Positions 20,770 to 32,405 of a DNA stretch of 64,000 nt are shown here, piece by piece (the stretch's first letter is position 1; every line of letters begins with the position of its first letter). The notes beneath the pieces are model-generated. The model was not told where the DNA came from. It saw only the letters and a list, made by a program, of their open reading frames with translations, and made no database searches. The position numbers and the translations under genes were made by a program. This DNA is from Ctena decussata (taxonomy: Eukaryota; Mollusca; Bivalvia; Lucinida; Lucinidae): NCBI GenBank assembly GCA_963989385.1, contig OZ022503.1, forward strand, positions 71,212,123 through 71,276,122, written 5' to 3'.

Positions 20770-23100
20770 ACTCCATTTGTGGGTGACATAGATATGTTCA
20801 AAATGTAGGATGCTGTTATCTTAGTATTATGGGTAATTACTGTAACTGTGTGACATTTTTTGTAGAACTATTATTTGTTTTTGGTGTTTTCATAGTTTGC
20901 AGGGATTAAAAAGAAAGCCTACCTACCTAAATACTCTCCAAAAATCCTAGTTAATAGGCAACTGCAAACAAAATACTTTTTATGATTGGCCTGTGGCTGA
21001 GATGGGAGGAGGGGAAAGGGGCATGAAGAAATACATATTCTATAGAATTAAATGCCAAAAGTTATGTTTTAGCTTAAATCTCATAAAGAAAATTAAAAGG
21101 CTCATATTGAAGTTATATCAATAGAAATGATACCATAAACTGAAAAATAAAATTTTTTTATATTTCCTGATTAATTTAATCCATCTTAAATGTTTGCAGC
21201 TTCTGACCAAAGCGAAGAAACTTGTAATTACTAATCAGTTATTAAGTTACTAGAGAGAAAAGCTTGATGACAGACATTAAATGATGAGTCATGACGATAA
21301 AGGGATGCAGTTTAGTGCAGTTGAATGAGAGGTAGCCCCTTCCTGTCTATCCCCGCCCCCCAAACACACACACACACCAACCTATTAAAAAACATTTTCA
21401 CAGAGGATTTTATTGGCCAAATATTTAGGACTTTATTATGCTAGCAAGCTTTTTTATATCATTATAAGTGCACAAAATAATGAATGGGGCATGCCCTGCT
21501 AACTGATGGACCCTGCACTTGATGTGGAATGTTGCATAATGCTGTTTGTCCTTCTACAAGTCAAGACTATGTTAGAATGAAAACAATTACACAGTTCCAC
21601 CATAATTGTTGCACCAGCATCAATGGGCTTCATATTAACACCTGTTGTGCCCTCTCATTAGAAGCACCTCAGCAAGAGCATAGATGGTTCTATTAATGGA
21701 TCACAACAAATGTTTTTATGGCTGAATAAGACAGAATTCCCAGAATTGCTATCATGCTCCAGCTGAGTCTTTGTATAATCATTATAAATGTATAATTATT
21801 ATAAAACCATCACTTGTGGAACTGTCTCCAGAATTTTTTTTCTTATTATGTACATATGTTATAATTTATTTTGGCTATTTATTTATTTATACTTATAGGG
21901 AAAACACTGAAGGGCAATGTCAGACTGCATGTGAATATAATAATTTGATCAGAGCTTTATACATTTAGAATACCTATATAGTACTAATTTGTTCATTTGA
22001 AAATTGTGTTAAATTTTAATTTTTGATCAAAAGCAACTGTGATGAGACACCACAACATACTGTACATTTTACTTGAAGAGAAATGATAAAGAATAACTCC
22101 ACTTTGGCTCACTAGATATTGGCCTATTATTTTTCTTGTTTAATCATGTTTATATCTTACCATTATTCAACTTAGAGAATAGATTACCAAGTCCTGAGCC
22201 TTTGCCACATATTTAATCAAGTTTTCTGGTTTGCTGGACAGCTGTGCTTTTTATTTGTTTTGTTTTTTGTGAGTGTGACTCAGAATCATATTAGAGAACA
22301 CATCACATTGAACTAAAATTTTGAGAAATTCTCCATTCTCAATGAAAAGTTAAGCTACCATTCATTATAAATTATATAATTTTTGCATGAGATTTGCCCC
22401 TACTGATAGATTTCCATGAGATTTTTGGCAACAGTTAGAGCAAATCCCTCAAAAGATCACTGAGTATATAAACACACTGTGGCATTTTAATTTATGAACC
22501 AAGGGCATTGCAGAGCTGACAGGCCCCACCCCCACCTGATGAGCTAGTATTTGACACACCTGGCATTTCATAATAAATATGTATTTTATTAAATCCCTGG
22601 TTTCTTCTTAGGAAGAATCAATAAATTCTTGTTAGTTGTTTACACTCTTAAAAAGGGGATAAACAACTAACAAGTAAATATATATGTTGTAACCCCTCAT
22701 TAGAACTCCTCATTAAGGTAGTTGCACAGAGGGCCAAAACCTATGTTATAAAAATGCATACTGCAATTTTAATGCTCAAAAGCTCATTTAACAGTACACA
22801 TGCTGCTTCTCAGTGTTGGCTGAAATTATATGGAGTGTAAAGGAGTGTATAAGTATGTATGGCCAAGTTATTTTCTAAGCTTAAAGTTGAAACAAAATCT
22901 TCATTACTGCAATTGTCCTACCACTTTCACCATCTGACAGTGTGTCGAAATTGCTGGGAAAATCAAATAGTACTGACCCTGATTAGACTGCTGTTTTGAT
23001 AGTACAGTCTAACCCAGGTCTACACTGCACTTTTTAATCAAGGATTTTAGTCAATGAAGTTTTGCAAGTAATTTTTATGGCTAAACATGGCTAAACATCT
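20770..23100. other. AT-rich, no gene; one strong hairpin at 22629-22676
   Basis: No coding or RNA gene recognised. CTTGTTAGTTGTTTA and its exact complement TAAACAACTAACAAG flank an 18-base loop near 22629-22676, a perfect 15-bp stem. Confidence 0.5.
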
Positions 23101-23139
23101 ATTATATTTTGCTTAGTTTTTCATGTAAAAGAAAGGTTA

Positions 23140-23225
23140 AAAGTTGTGTGCGTGTGTGTGTGTGTGTGTAGGGGTGGGGGTTGGGGATGGAGGAAGGGTG
23201 GAGGAAGAAGGGGGGGGGTAGAGGG
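23140..23225. repeat. (GT)n and G-rich tract
   Basis: A short GT microsatellite (about 23146-23168) followed by purine-rich GGGGTGGGGG-type sequence. Confidence 0.75.
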
Positions 23226-23399
23226 GCCTTAAGTTGGGTAGGGTGATCGTGTGAGTTGCAGGAGAGGCTTTGAAATATTGGCACGTGCAGGATTAATTGG
23301 ATGGCAAAATTATTTTTTCTAGCAGTCCCTCTGATTGTGACCACAATGTACCGGTCTTAATAACTTATAAGCAAGTAAATGCGAAGTTTGAAACAGTTG

Positions 23400-24345
23400 A
23401 CGCAGTTCTGTAATTGCGTCACAACTGTCATAAATCGATCGATTTGTTTACAGTATGGTGTAGGCTACTGATCAGAATTCTTTTCCCAATCATTCTGAAG
23501 AAAGTACAGAAAAAAATATTGTTGTATGTTGAATTACTAGATGCGTTCCTCTTCGTGTGTCGGATTTCTGGATTCAAGAACATTTCGGTAATGTTTAAAT
23601 TTATTACAGATTATTTTGCTGTCTATCGATCAGGTAAAAAAATCCGCCATTAATTTGAGAAAATGAAATAGGGTACCTAAACATTATTTTGCAAAGGAAA
23701 TTGTCCCAAACACCGAATTACTTAATTTTTATAATGGAGAAAGGGCAGACACCATGGTTTTTCATGGCATATGTCCGCCGACGGGATAAAGTCGATTTAT
23801 TTTGAAAATTGCTGTTGAAGTTGGCGGATAAGAGTCGTCTTTACATGATCACGTAAAACGTTCGATTGCAGAATATCTCGGTCTTTAGCTCTGCTCTTAA
23901 AGACATAGAGAATTAAATTAAGATGTAAGGAATAAAACCATATCTTATTTTCGGCTTTGTGTAGCTTGATTCGCCGACAAAGCATCACTGAAATTGCGAC
24001 ACGTTCGTCGATTGAATCTGATTCTGAGAAATTTTGAACGTTATTTCGTTGCTACATGTATAAAAATATCACTCCGCCATGGATACGCGTTCCCACTGTA
24101 TGTGACAAAAACAAAACAGAATGTATTAAATGCTTAAAACAATATCAACGCCATTTTTCCCCTGAAGCGTCTACACTTTTTGATTATATCTGCAGTCATT
24201 ACAACCAACAAAATGCATATTAACACCTTTTCCTATTATGTCTATATTGGCTGCATTCCCTACCATTTCTGTAGTGGCTGCGTTTTTCCTATATATTTTA
24301 TATACAATGTAGCTGCATAAAAAGCTGCATTTTATACAGGCCCGG
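23400..24345. repeat. Dispersed repeats incl. inverted partner of 6040-6165
   Basis: About 23685-23830 matches 19550-19700 in direct orientation. At 24215-24345, TATTAACACCTTTTCCTA, TTGGCTGCATTCCCTACC and AAAAAGCTGCATTTTATACA are the reverse complement of 6040-6165. No gene recognised. Confidence 0.55.
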
Positions 24346-24429
24346 AAAAAAGTAAACCCGATGGCAAAGTCAATCTTATGTCCGACTATTCTGACCGATT
24401 CACATAAGACAAATTTAAATATAATTTAA

Positions 24430-25060
24430 ACAGGTTAAATTGTCATATATTGGACGTATATTCTTCAAAGCGTTAATAGTGCTAAGTATTGCTAGTATCC
24501 ACTGTGCAAAAAGTCAGGTGAGACACAACACTTTATTCTTCATTGTGGTGCACTACTGGTTGCATGTGCCAACGACGAGGAGCTGTTTCGTCGATCAGCC
24601 GTTACTGATTATACGTCCTGCTAAAGACAGAAAAGGACTTATCACCTGTTCTCAGAATAGACAATCAATAAGATAACAAAAACATTCAAATATTTTTCTA
24701 TGCAAAAACTTTCTTTCTTTATTCTTTACATACAGATATGTACTGCGAAGCATAATTTAAAATCTCTACACTCGGGAAGTATTTTAAAAAGATTATTTAT
24801 GGGAATGCCTTATTCTAAAACCCAGAATCAGAATCGGAATCAGAATTGTGTACTGGTGATACGTCCAAGGACAATCATTCACCAGGACCAGTGATCAGTG
24901 AAGCTAGTACCTAGCCCTTAGAAGAGAAATAAACTTAGTGGTGTTGTTTAACTTCCCATGGGTCTCCTGGTGTTGCAGTGTGTTATTTCCATCGAGTCCT
25001 CATCTCTGATTCATCATAGGTCTTATACGTGGTTTGTTTGTTTCCGATGTTGTTTCATTG
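24430..25060. other. No gene recognised
   Basis: Mixed-composition sequence with only short open frames. No conserved motif or RNA gene seen. Confidence 0.4.
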
Positions 25061-25099
25061 ATGGGTTAGGAAACTTTCATGCGGACTAAACAGCTAACT

Positions 25100-25690
25100 A
25101 AATGTTTCGAACCACTGCAGAAGCAGAGGGCGAGGTTTGGTATCAGTAAAACATGTTTAAGTCCCCCACCCAGTAATTTCTTACTGATCGTTCCAAGGCG
25201 GTACTTCTGCTGCGGTTCTTCACTGTTGTTCTTGTGAATATTTGTCTGGTCTGCTAGCAATCTGGCCACCTGTATAGCTGCCCACTTTGCTTCCCGTCGT
25301 GTTTTGTATTAAAAAATTAGAAAATAAGTAAAAATAGATGTTAAATGTTTTTGTATTATTTGTTCTTATTGTCCGCATTGTTGCATTCATTGGTTTGTTC
25401 AGTGAAGTGCAATTGTTGTGGTTTGGTTGAACCATTGCGGAGGCTAAGGGCGAGGTTTGGTACCAGTTAAACATGTTAAAGCCCCCCTCCCCCCGTAATC
25501 TTTTGCTGACCGTTCCAAGGCGGTACTTCTGTTGTTCTGTTGTGGTTCCTTGATGTTACATCGTGTTATGTCCGCTTGTCTCTGTTCTTTGGTCGCCTGT
25601 TTTGCTGCCCAATCTGCCTTTTGTTTTGTTTTGTAAGTTAAAAATAAAATAGATAAAAATAAATGTTTATGCTGTTTTTGATTAGGGTAG
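25100..25690. repeat. Direct duplication of a ~260-bp repeat
   Basis: Two copies (about 25100-25360 and 25430-25690) share GGGCGAGGTTTGGTA, CGTTCCAAGGCGGTACTTCT, GCTGCCCA and an A/T-rich end with AAATAGATAAAAATAAATG-like sequence. On the minus strand the second copy gives an open frame rich in Lys/Gln (KQKADWAAKQATKEQRQ). I do not recognise a protein. Confidence 0.65.
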
Positions 25691-26011
25691 CTGAATGGCC
25701 GCCTGTTTGGGAAAGAGCTGCTCATTCGGTTTGCCGTGCGTGTCTTTCGTGAACTTGTGTCAATTTTTCCGTGTTTGTCTTGCTTCTTTCCCTGTTTGTT
25801 TTGAGAGCGGGGTGTGGGATTCGATTGTATTAATTCCTGATCATTGCCTATCTTTTTACTTAGTAACTGAATCCTCTGCACACTCAGCAGAGATGTAAGG
25901 GAATCTTCCAGGGAATTCCAATTTCTAATAGAGTCTCGGGGAAGAAACTGAATTTGTTTATATCAGTCCCAGCCAATAGGGTTTAAAATGCCAGGAAATA
26001 CTGATTCCAAG

Positions 26012-26166
26012 TGTCACAGACTCTTAAAAAATCTCACGCCCCGGCCGAGGACCGAACTGGAGACTCTTCGATCTAAAGTCGAGCACTCTACCACATCGCT
26101 ATAAAAGCCGGCTTGTACCGCAAGGCAGTACAAGTGTATGATATACATAACCTATACCCTGTGACA
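26012..26166 (-). repeat. TRIM 3' LTR (minus-strand sense)
   Basis: 155 bp, TGTCAC...GTGACA. The tRNA-like A box complement is GCACTCTACCACATCGCTA (26083-26101). The B box is partly decayed (complement GGACCGAACT at 26049-26058). Confidence 0.6.
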
Positions 26167-26282
26167 TTCTCCCCCTCCATATTGAATTCGTCCTCGAATT
26201 CTGAGGAGTTACAAGAATCACTTGAAATGAGACTTAAGGAGTTCTAATGCACATGTGGCGGTCATTTACGCTGGGCGCCATT

Positions 26283-26445
26283 TGTCACGGACTCTTATAA
26301 AAAATCTCACGCCCCGGCCGCGGATCGAACCGGGGACCCTTCGATCTAAAGTCGAGCACTCTACCACGTCGCTATAAAATCCGGCTTGTACCGCAAGGCA
26401 GTTAAAGTGTAGGCCTATGTTATACCTTAGCCTTACCCTGTGACA
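26283..26445 (-). repeat. TRIM 5' LTR (minus-strand sense)
   Basis: 163 bp, TGTCAC...GTGACA. It carries an intact A box (complement GCACTCTACCACGTCGCTA, 26356-26374) and a consensus B box (complement GGATCGAACC, 26322-26331). Confidence 0.6.
26311..26384 (-). other. tRNA-like pol III promoter inside the LTR
   Basis: A 74-nt tRNA-sized segment on the minus strand has TAGCGACGTGGTAGAGTGC (A box), a 7-base loop CTTTAGA between TCGA stems, and GGTTCGATCC (B box). Acceptor pairing is imperfect and no clear amino-acid identity follows from the loop. I call it tRNA-like, not a functional tRNA gene. Confidence 0.6.
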
Positions 26446-26460
26446 CTAGTACGCCTGCTT

Positions 26461-26693
26461 GATAATAATAATGATAACAATCTTTATTTATAGTCGCCTA
26501 TTTTTTTATTAACAACTAACTAAGCTCTGTAGAGCTTTTATTGCGACTTTATGAAGAATATTTACATATATACAAGCTGAGCTGCGGATATATGTCTTGC
26601 TCTAGGTCACAACGCTAGGGCCCTGGTGGGATTCGAACTCGGGACCCTCCGATCATGAGTCGGGCACACTGCCACTGCGCCACTGCGCTTGGG
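26461..26693 (-). mobile_element. tRNA-derived SINE, antisense
   Basis: The minus strand starts with AGCGCAGTGGCGCAGTGGCA, anticodon loop CTCATGA (CAT) and B box GAGTTCGAATCCC. A body with GTGACCTAGAGCAAGACA and a tail TATTATTATCA follow at the low-coordinate end. It begins 16 bp from the TRIM. A different body from the 14194 family, though both have a Met-type anticodon. Confidence 0.72.
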
Positions 26694-26699
26694 GGAACA

Positions 26700-27415
26700 A
26701 ATTTAAAGAGTAACTACATATTTAAAGAGTAACTACGCCTCAGGAACTGACTGAATCAGATCCCAAACCCTATCCCCAACATCAAAGGGAGAAATTGACA
26801 AAGACATCCCAACAAACAATAAATTACAAGTGATAAGCCGAGTCAGCAGCTCTTTCCCAAATAGGTGGCAACTCAGCTATCTTTATTGAACTAAATAATT
26901 TAGACCAACAGAAGGATTACAACAGACTAAGCAAATTATATGAAAAACATTTAACAATTATTTTTACCCCTTTTCTATTTTTATTATAGAAGGGTTAAAA
27001 TGAGAACATAATAAGTTAAACAGCACCGAACATAAAACAAATGCAATCGCAACGAAAGTACCGCCTTTGGACGGTCAGTAATAACTACTGGGGGGTTTAA
27101 ACCGGTTTTACTGGGCGCAAACCGTCACCCTCACCCTCCGCCGCGGTGCACACAATTAGTTGGTAGTTCGGTTCGTATGGAGGTCCCCTAACTCATCAGA
27201 GAGTCATCACGGTCAACAATTAAAATCAAGAAAAGACCGTGATGAAGCAAGGATGAGGACTCGACAGCCGAAACGTGTTGAGACACCTGGAGATCCCTGG
27301 GGCGTCAGCAACATCACTGGAGCACTGGAGCAAAAGAAGACCACCATTTGAACCCCGGTGGGCCAAGAAACAGACAAACATCCGGCACCAACAAACTAAT
27401 ATATAGCTTTATGTG
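26700..27415. other. No gene recognised
   Basis: Moderately A/T-rich. A GC-richer patch near 27060-27360 contains short frames with no recognisable family. Confidence 0.4.
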
Positions 27416-27417
27416 GC

Positions 27418-28135
27418 TATCATAGAGTCTGAACCCCGACCCACCGGCGTGCAATTAAAGATACCAGCAAAGTTGTCAACCGTGATTGGGTTAACCACTA
27501 AGCATGCAGACTGTCGCATTACATCTATGTTATAGCCAATGCGTTTAAATCATATGATAATTTTCTTAAATTGATCAGGAAATTCTGTTTTCCCTACGAT
27601 TTTGCGTAATTTATATACTAAGTCACCATAAAATTCAGGTTCCGATAGGCCTTGTCGCAAAAGTAACCTTAACCCTGTATTATATTAAGAAACCAATTCA
27701 AAGTGTCTACGATAAAATTTAGAAAAAGCTTTCCGAAGTTTATGATACCGATACCCCTGCTGTAAAAGCTTGGCAGTCAAACTTTTATTACGAGCATTGA
27801 AATCAGCCAAATGACTAGACACCCTAGCGAAGCGAATAAGCTGAGAAATGTAAACACCATAAGAAGTGGTGTGGGGAGCATCACCATCCAAAAACGAAAA
27901 ATTAACAATGTCGAAATCATTTATATGTATACTGGCTGCACCCTTCAGACCTTTGTAAAGCATTATAAGTCTACTATTTTTCCTTCTCTTTTTCAGAGAT
28001 TCCCATCTAAGTTTCTCCGGAATGCCAGTCATACTCCCAGTTTCATATGTGTAATCTTTTCTGCACCTTCTCTAGTTCATCTTGAAGAATTATACTTTGG
28101 GGGGTACCATACTCCAGGACTGGACGCACCGACTT
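27418..28135 (-). pseudogene. Chimeric retroelement remnant
   Basis: On the minus strand, the 28135-27950 part reads as the C-terminal end of a LINE reverse transcriptase (LEYGTP, DELEKVQKRL, RLIMLYKGLKGAASI) with stops. After about 27930 it passes into a different retroelement-like sequence: VNFSFLDGDAPHTTSYGVYI, SQLIRFARVSSHLADFNARN, KLLQQGYRYHKLRKAFSKFY, then after a TAA LSEPEFYGDLVYKLRKIVG and MRQSACLVVNPITVDNF. This second block resembles the C-terminal part of an RT-bearing element common in marine invertebrate genomes; I cannot name its class. Two internal stops are visible (near 27680 and 27555). The join may be a recombination or insertion boundary. Confidence 0.6.
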
Positions 28136-28149
28136 TTTAACGTCCTGTG

Positions 28150-28840
28150 CACAAGCTGCCAATCCTCAGGTAATTGTGTGCAGTTCAGGCCCAAGTGCTT
28201 AGAATAGGTCAACTGCCCCTTGGGTCAATTGGCTTAGACTTTGTGGTTGACTATTGTCCCTCATCGATCGGTTACTCGGTCTTTTATGTATTGTGCAACA
28301 TTGAGAGATGCAGAATGCAGTAACGCATATCGCTGCGTTTAACAGTCTTACGTCGCGTTTCATGTCAAGTGATCTGCGCATCCCAACGTAGGGAGGATTA
28401 TTAAAATTGCAGTGAGAGTGCATACTGTTACTTCTGCATATTATTGCTATATATTTATATAATGTATATGCTGATGTCAAATTAAAGTTTGCTTTCAAAT
28501 TTATATTCAGCTTTATTTCCAAACTTCAAATATCCGTTTTACTTCAGAACCTTTTCCAGCTTTTGCTAATACTGAGTGCTTTTTATAGAATGTTTCAAAA
28601 TCTGTTTTATTATCAGCATGTTGTTTAGAACTTTTTAATTTTTGTTTTATTTACATTGAATCCGTTTTAAGTTCTAGTTATACGTATACATGCATACCTT
28701 TTTTGAACTGTTACATTTTAACTTGTTTACAACATTTACATAGTCCTCTGCTATAAGATTATATTTTATTTACCTTCTTATCGAAATGTTTATTTCATAT
28801 AAGAGCTTGATTTGATATTGGAATATACATTGTCTATAAA
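28150..28840. other. AT-rich, no gene recognised
   Basis: No coding or structured element detected. A short (GA)n run lies at 28842-28862. Confidence 0.5.
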
Positions 28841-28867
28841 CAGAGAGAGAGAGAGAGAGAGACCAGA

Positions 28868-28970
28868 TGGCACAAGATGTTGAAATGACGTCGAAATAAC
28901 GTTGATGCGACGTCATGACATCTCGTCGACGTTATGACGACGTCGTTTCGACGTCATGTTCCCGTTGTGA
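28868..28970. mobile_element. CRE-rich MITE (TGACGTCA units), copy 3
   Basis: TTGAAATGACGTCGAAATAA, then GCGACGTCATGAC and GACGTCGTTTCGACGTCATG, ending TTCCCGTTGTGAG. Its GACGTC-packed interior and right terminus are diverged but recognisable relative to 13964-14071. Confidence 0.65.
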
Positions 28971-29136
28971 GAAACAGGATTTTACTTTTAAAAATGAATT
29001 ATGTAATAAAGTTATTAAGCAAAAACAACGACTTTCTTAATATTTTCATCCCGTCCGCAAGTCCATGAAATATATGTCACAAGTCACGAAATAGGCTTAC
29101 CAATTACTCTCATGGGCAACTTCACTAGCAAAATTT

Positions 29137-29316
29137 GCCGTGCCGCGTAGCGCAATCGGTAGGGCACTTGACTCAAAAGTCAGAGGTCCTGGGTTCGAAA
29201 CCCGGTCTGGCAACATACCCAGGAATAGTGTGGTTAGGTTAACTGACCGTCCCAAGTTGTTTACCGTGGACGTTAAGCATCAAATCAATCAAAAAAAAAA
29301 AAAGAAAAAAAAACTT
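29137..29316 (+). mobile_element. tRNA-Met-derived SINE, internally deleted
   Basis: CGCGTAGCGCAATCGGTAGG, loop CTCAAAA (anticodon mutated CAT to CAA), GGGTTCGAAACCC. A jump straight to CCAGGAATAGTGTGGTTAGG shows an internal deletion relative to 39087. The end is GGACGTTAAGCATCAAATCA plus an A-rich tail. GCAAAATTT flanks it (29128-29136 and 29317-29325). Confidence 0.85.
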
Positions 29317-29329
29317 GCAAAATTTCATT

Positions 29330-29912
29330 GGGAGGAGAGTCCGTTTGAGCATTACAGAAGTCAAAAAATGGGCTCCTGTAGAATTCAATTCTTTTTTCAC
29401 TGAAACGCATTTGTGTAAAAAATAAGGCTGTTATTTTTCACGTGATAGAGTTGTTCTTTCTGACAAATGCAAGGAATCAACATATGATCATGTACTTTTA
29501 CCGACATTTGTAACCTTTGTGCGACAAAATAGCCATCTCAATGATCTCACGGGGACAATATATTTACCAGGAGCTAAGAAAAAAATATTATATAAAAGGA
29601 ACGTGGGAGTTAGCAAGTTCAGGGGAGCAGTGAAATTCAATTTAGGAGCTGGGGAAGTTTTGGATAAAATTTCCCGAAACTCGGCTGAGGGCAGAGGGGG
29701 GATTGTTGCGGGGACTGCAAAGATTCCCCCCTCCCCCACACACACCACCACTGCCCCTCACCCGCACCACCACCACCACGCATCTGGAAGGGCCGCACAT
29801 AGCAAGTAACAAATGAATTACTTGATTCGTTAATCACTAATGTTCCCGTATAATGTGTCATATAGGTGCTTTTCGGTAATAAAAAAGCACCTTAACCAAT
29901 CCCCTGTTGTAT
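29330..29912. other. No gene recognised
   Basis: Contains a C/A-rich patch (29720-29790) encoding His/Pro runs, low-complexity and not a gene. Confidence 0.45.
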
Positions 29913-29920
29913 ATCATACT

Positions 29921-30141
29921 CACAGGCACCTGACGCGTTGTTTGGATCGAAAACATTAGAATTTAGGTTAATATTCCAAATATGAGACAAAAAATAAAAA
30001 AATAATTAAAAAAAATCTGGTAGATATAATTATTATCTACCAGATTTTTTTTTTTGAATAATTTTTATTTTTTGTCTCATATTTAGAATATTAACCTAAA
30101 TTCTAATGTTTTCGATCCAAACAACGCGTCAGGTGCCTGTG
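29921..30141. mobile_element. hAT-like fold-back MITE, no TSD
   Basis: Same family as 2217-2452: it starts CACAGGCACCTGACGCGTTG and ends with its complement. The centre is shortened to ATAATTATTATC. The flanking 8-mers ATCATACT and GTTTTCCA do not match. Confidence 0.85.
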
Positions 30142-30995
30142 GTTTTCCACATAAGTTTTCTGTGCACATATGGAAAACATATCGTCTAAACAGAGATATG
30201 CACTGCTTATTCTTCCCACATGTGGAAAGCACAAGGAATAGAACATGTTCTATCCTTATGCTTTTTTCCATAAGCTTTTGACCAATCAGAAGAGAGTTCA
30301 CTGAGGTTAATTGCTTTTGCACTGAGGTTAATTGCTTCTGCAACCTCAGTAGGTATTTAAAATACCAAAATATTGATATCAGGGGTATTAGAATGTATAT
30401 TTCTTGAATATTACATGTATTTTACAAAGGGGAACAACTTTTATGACTTCCTGTCTGCTTCTCTGAACGTTGAAGTCCTTTCATTTTAGGGTCTGTACTC
30501 TTATGTTGCTTTTGCTCATAAGCATGGGTAATGAATCACACACAAATTGGAATCATCAGCATGTCCTCAGTCTACATTTTTGTAACATAACAGTTGACAA
30601 AATTATGCAGACATTTCCAGGTAAATGGCGGGAAAGCCTGAGAACATATGTGCTCTCTGCATATCGTATAAACACAAAACCATATGTGCTATTTTCCATA
30701 TATTCTTTTTGCCACATGTGCAAAAACATATCGTGTAAACGAGGCTTTAGTCCTACTCATTATAGACACCGGCTTACACCGGCGGCGTTTACCGGGTGCA
30801 AATCAAATACAGGCAAAGTCACCGTGGGTTTGACAGTTTTGCTATTTTAATTAATTTAAACTTATACAGATGGGTGGCTTTAAGTTTGGTCCGCATTTGG
30901 AAATCAAAAAGGTATACGTTTTGCTTAATAGTGTTTTTTTTTGTTAAACAACGTCAGAGCTAGTTGGTCATATCATTTGCAGATTCGGACCATAA
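30142..30995. other. Non-coding, with repeated ACATATCGT words
   Basis: CACATATGGAAAACATATCG (30166) and inverted or related words (ACATATGTGC, AACATATCGTGTAAACGAGG near 30725) suggest an old TIR element of about 600 bp, poorly preserved. A fragment of the GGAACAACTT MITE family lies at about 30428-30475. No gene. Confidence 0.4.
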
Positions 30996-31003
30996 TGATT
31001 CGT

Positions 31004-31182
31004 CACTGGCACTTGAGTTTCAACAATTGTGTATTCACAGCCACGTTTATTATTAAACATGGTAATGAACTCAAAATCGAGCCTTGCTCGACCCTGCTCG
31101 TTCCGCGCATATTTTCTCCTGTAAAATTGCACAATCCCTATAAACCTGTGAATACACATTTGTTGAAACTCAAGTGCCAGTG
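31004..31182. mobile_element. hAT-like MITE with exact 8-bp TSD
   Basis: CACTGGCACTTGAGTTTCAA and its complement bound a 179-bp element with arms of about 38 bp. TGATTCGT is exactly repeated at 30996-31003 and 31183-31190. No coding capacity. Confidence 0.92.
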
Positions 31183-31254
31183 TGATTCGTACATAAGTAA
31201 TTGAGTAGATCTACTCCTACTTCATACTTCAAACAATTAGTTTAAAATAACTTC

Positions 31255-32405
31255 TCACAAATGTAGGGCATGACAATATCGAGCAAGTTCGACTTTCAGG
31301 ATGCTGTGCCCAAGGTCAAGGTCACTGTGGCTATTTTTAGAAAAACTTTGTCAGCGCTCTAGCACCTACATTTCTCAATGGATTTTAAAATAACATCACA
31401 CAAATGTAGGGCATGACAATATCTCGAGCAAGTTTGACTTTCAGGGTTCTGTGCCCAAGGTCAAGGTCACTGTGGCTATTTTTAGAAAATCTTTGTCATC
31501 GCTCTAGCACGTACATTTCTCCATGGATTTTAAAATAACTTTACACAAATGTAGGGCATGACAATATCTCGAGCAAGTTCGACTTTCAGGGTGCTGCACC
31601 CAAGGTCAAGGTCACTGTGGCAATTTTCAGAAAAACTTTGTCATCACGCTAGCGCCTACATTTCTCAACCGATTTTAAATCAACTTCACAGGCTTTTGAA
31701 TGGGAAAACCTGAAAAAGTACGTTTTTATGTTGCTATTATGCTCTGTGATATGGAAATGCATTCAAGTACAATCTGTATGAATTCTAGAGGTCAAGGTCA
31801 TTAAGTGACTGTGGCCAAAGGTCACGTATCTGTCAATTCAATTTCATATGCAGCCCTCAGGCAAAGTGGGAAAGAAAGTTTATATATTATGTCCACATCA
31901 GATGACTAAGATGACGGCCATGCCCCTATATGGTTAAAACCATAAAAAAATTTCTCCTCCAGAACCACGGGGCCGATTGCAAGTTGGTATGTAGCATCTA
32001 AGACTCTAGTACTGCAAAGTTTATATAACTGATGATCCTGAGTTGACCGTGACCATTTATATGGAAAGGTCTAATTTACCCCCTCAGGCTTTTGAATGGG
32101 AAAAGCTGTAAAAGTGCATTTTTCTGTTGCTATTAGACTCTATGATATGAAAATGCAATTGACCTCAATTCCTTTGAATTCAAGAGGTCAAGGTCATTAA
32201 GTGACCTTCTTGTGTTGAATATTTAAAGTTCTTTTTCTCAGAAACTATTTGGTCTGGTTGTTTTGCTCATCACCATTTTGGCACTGTTATTTTATGTCTA
32301 CAAAAGATTGGTAAATTCATAGCAAAAACAAGTGTCCAAAAAATTCATATCACATTAAACTGTCAGGGCTCAGGGGAGCGATCAGGACCTAATGGTCCTC
32401 TTGTT
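31255..32405 (+). mobile_element. Tandem-core Helentron-like element, 5' truncated
   Basis: At least three ~144-bp units start near 31261, 31404 and 31549 (ATGTAGGGCATGACAATATC), followed by diverged units. The 3' end has GCTCAGGGGAGC, the hairpin AGGACCTAATGGTCCT and CTCTTGTT, the same layout as the end of 46699-49898. I see no matching 5' terminus. Confidence 0.65.

Larger units (their letters stand above)
26012..26445 (-). mobile_element. TRIM-like miniature LTR element, tRNA-like LTRs
   Basis: Two direct repeats (26012-26166 and 26283-26445) start TGTCAC and end GTGACA, enclosing only 116 bp. Read on the minus strand, the first LTR is followed after AA by TGGCGCCCAGCG, which looks like a primer-binding site. 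The second LTR is preceded by GGAGGGGGAGAA, a polypurine tract. TG...CA ends, PBS and PPT in the right places define a terminal-repeat retrotransposon in miniature. Each LTR holds a tRNA-like sequence with A and B boxes. The LTRs differ at roughly a fifth of positions and no 5-bp duplication is visible, so it is old. Alternative: two tandem SINEs that happen to share ends. Confidence 0.6.

Noticed and set aside
25444..25881. 145-codon minus-strand frame
   Set aside because: Part of a duplicated repeat; Lys/Gln-rich, no recognised domain.
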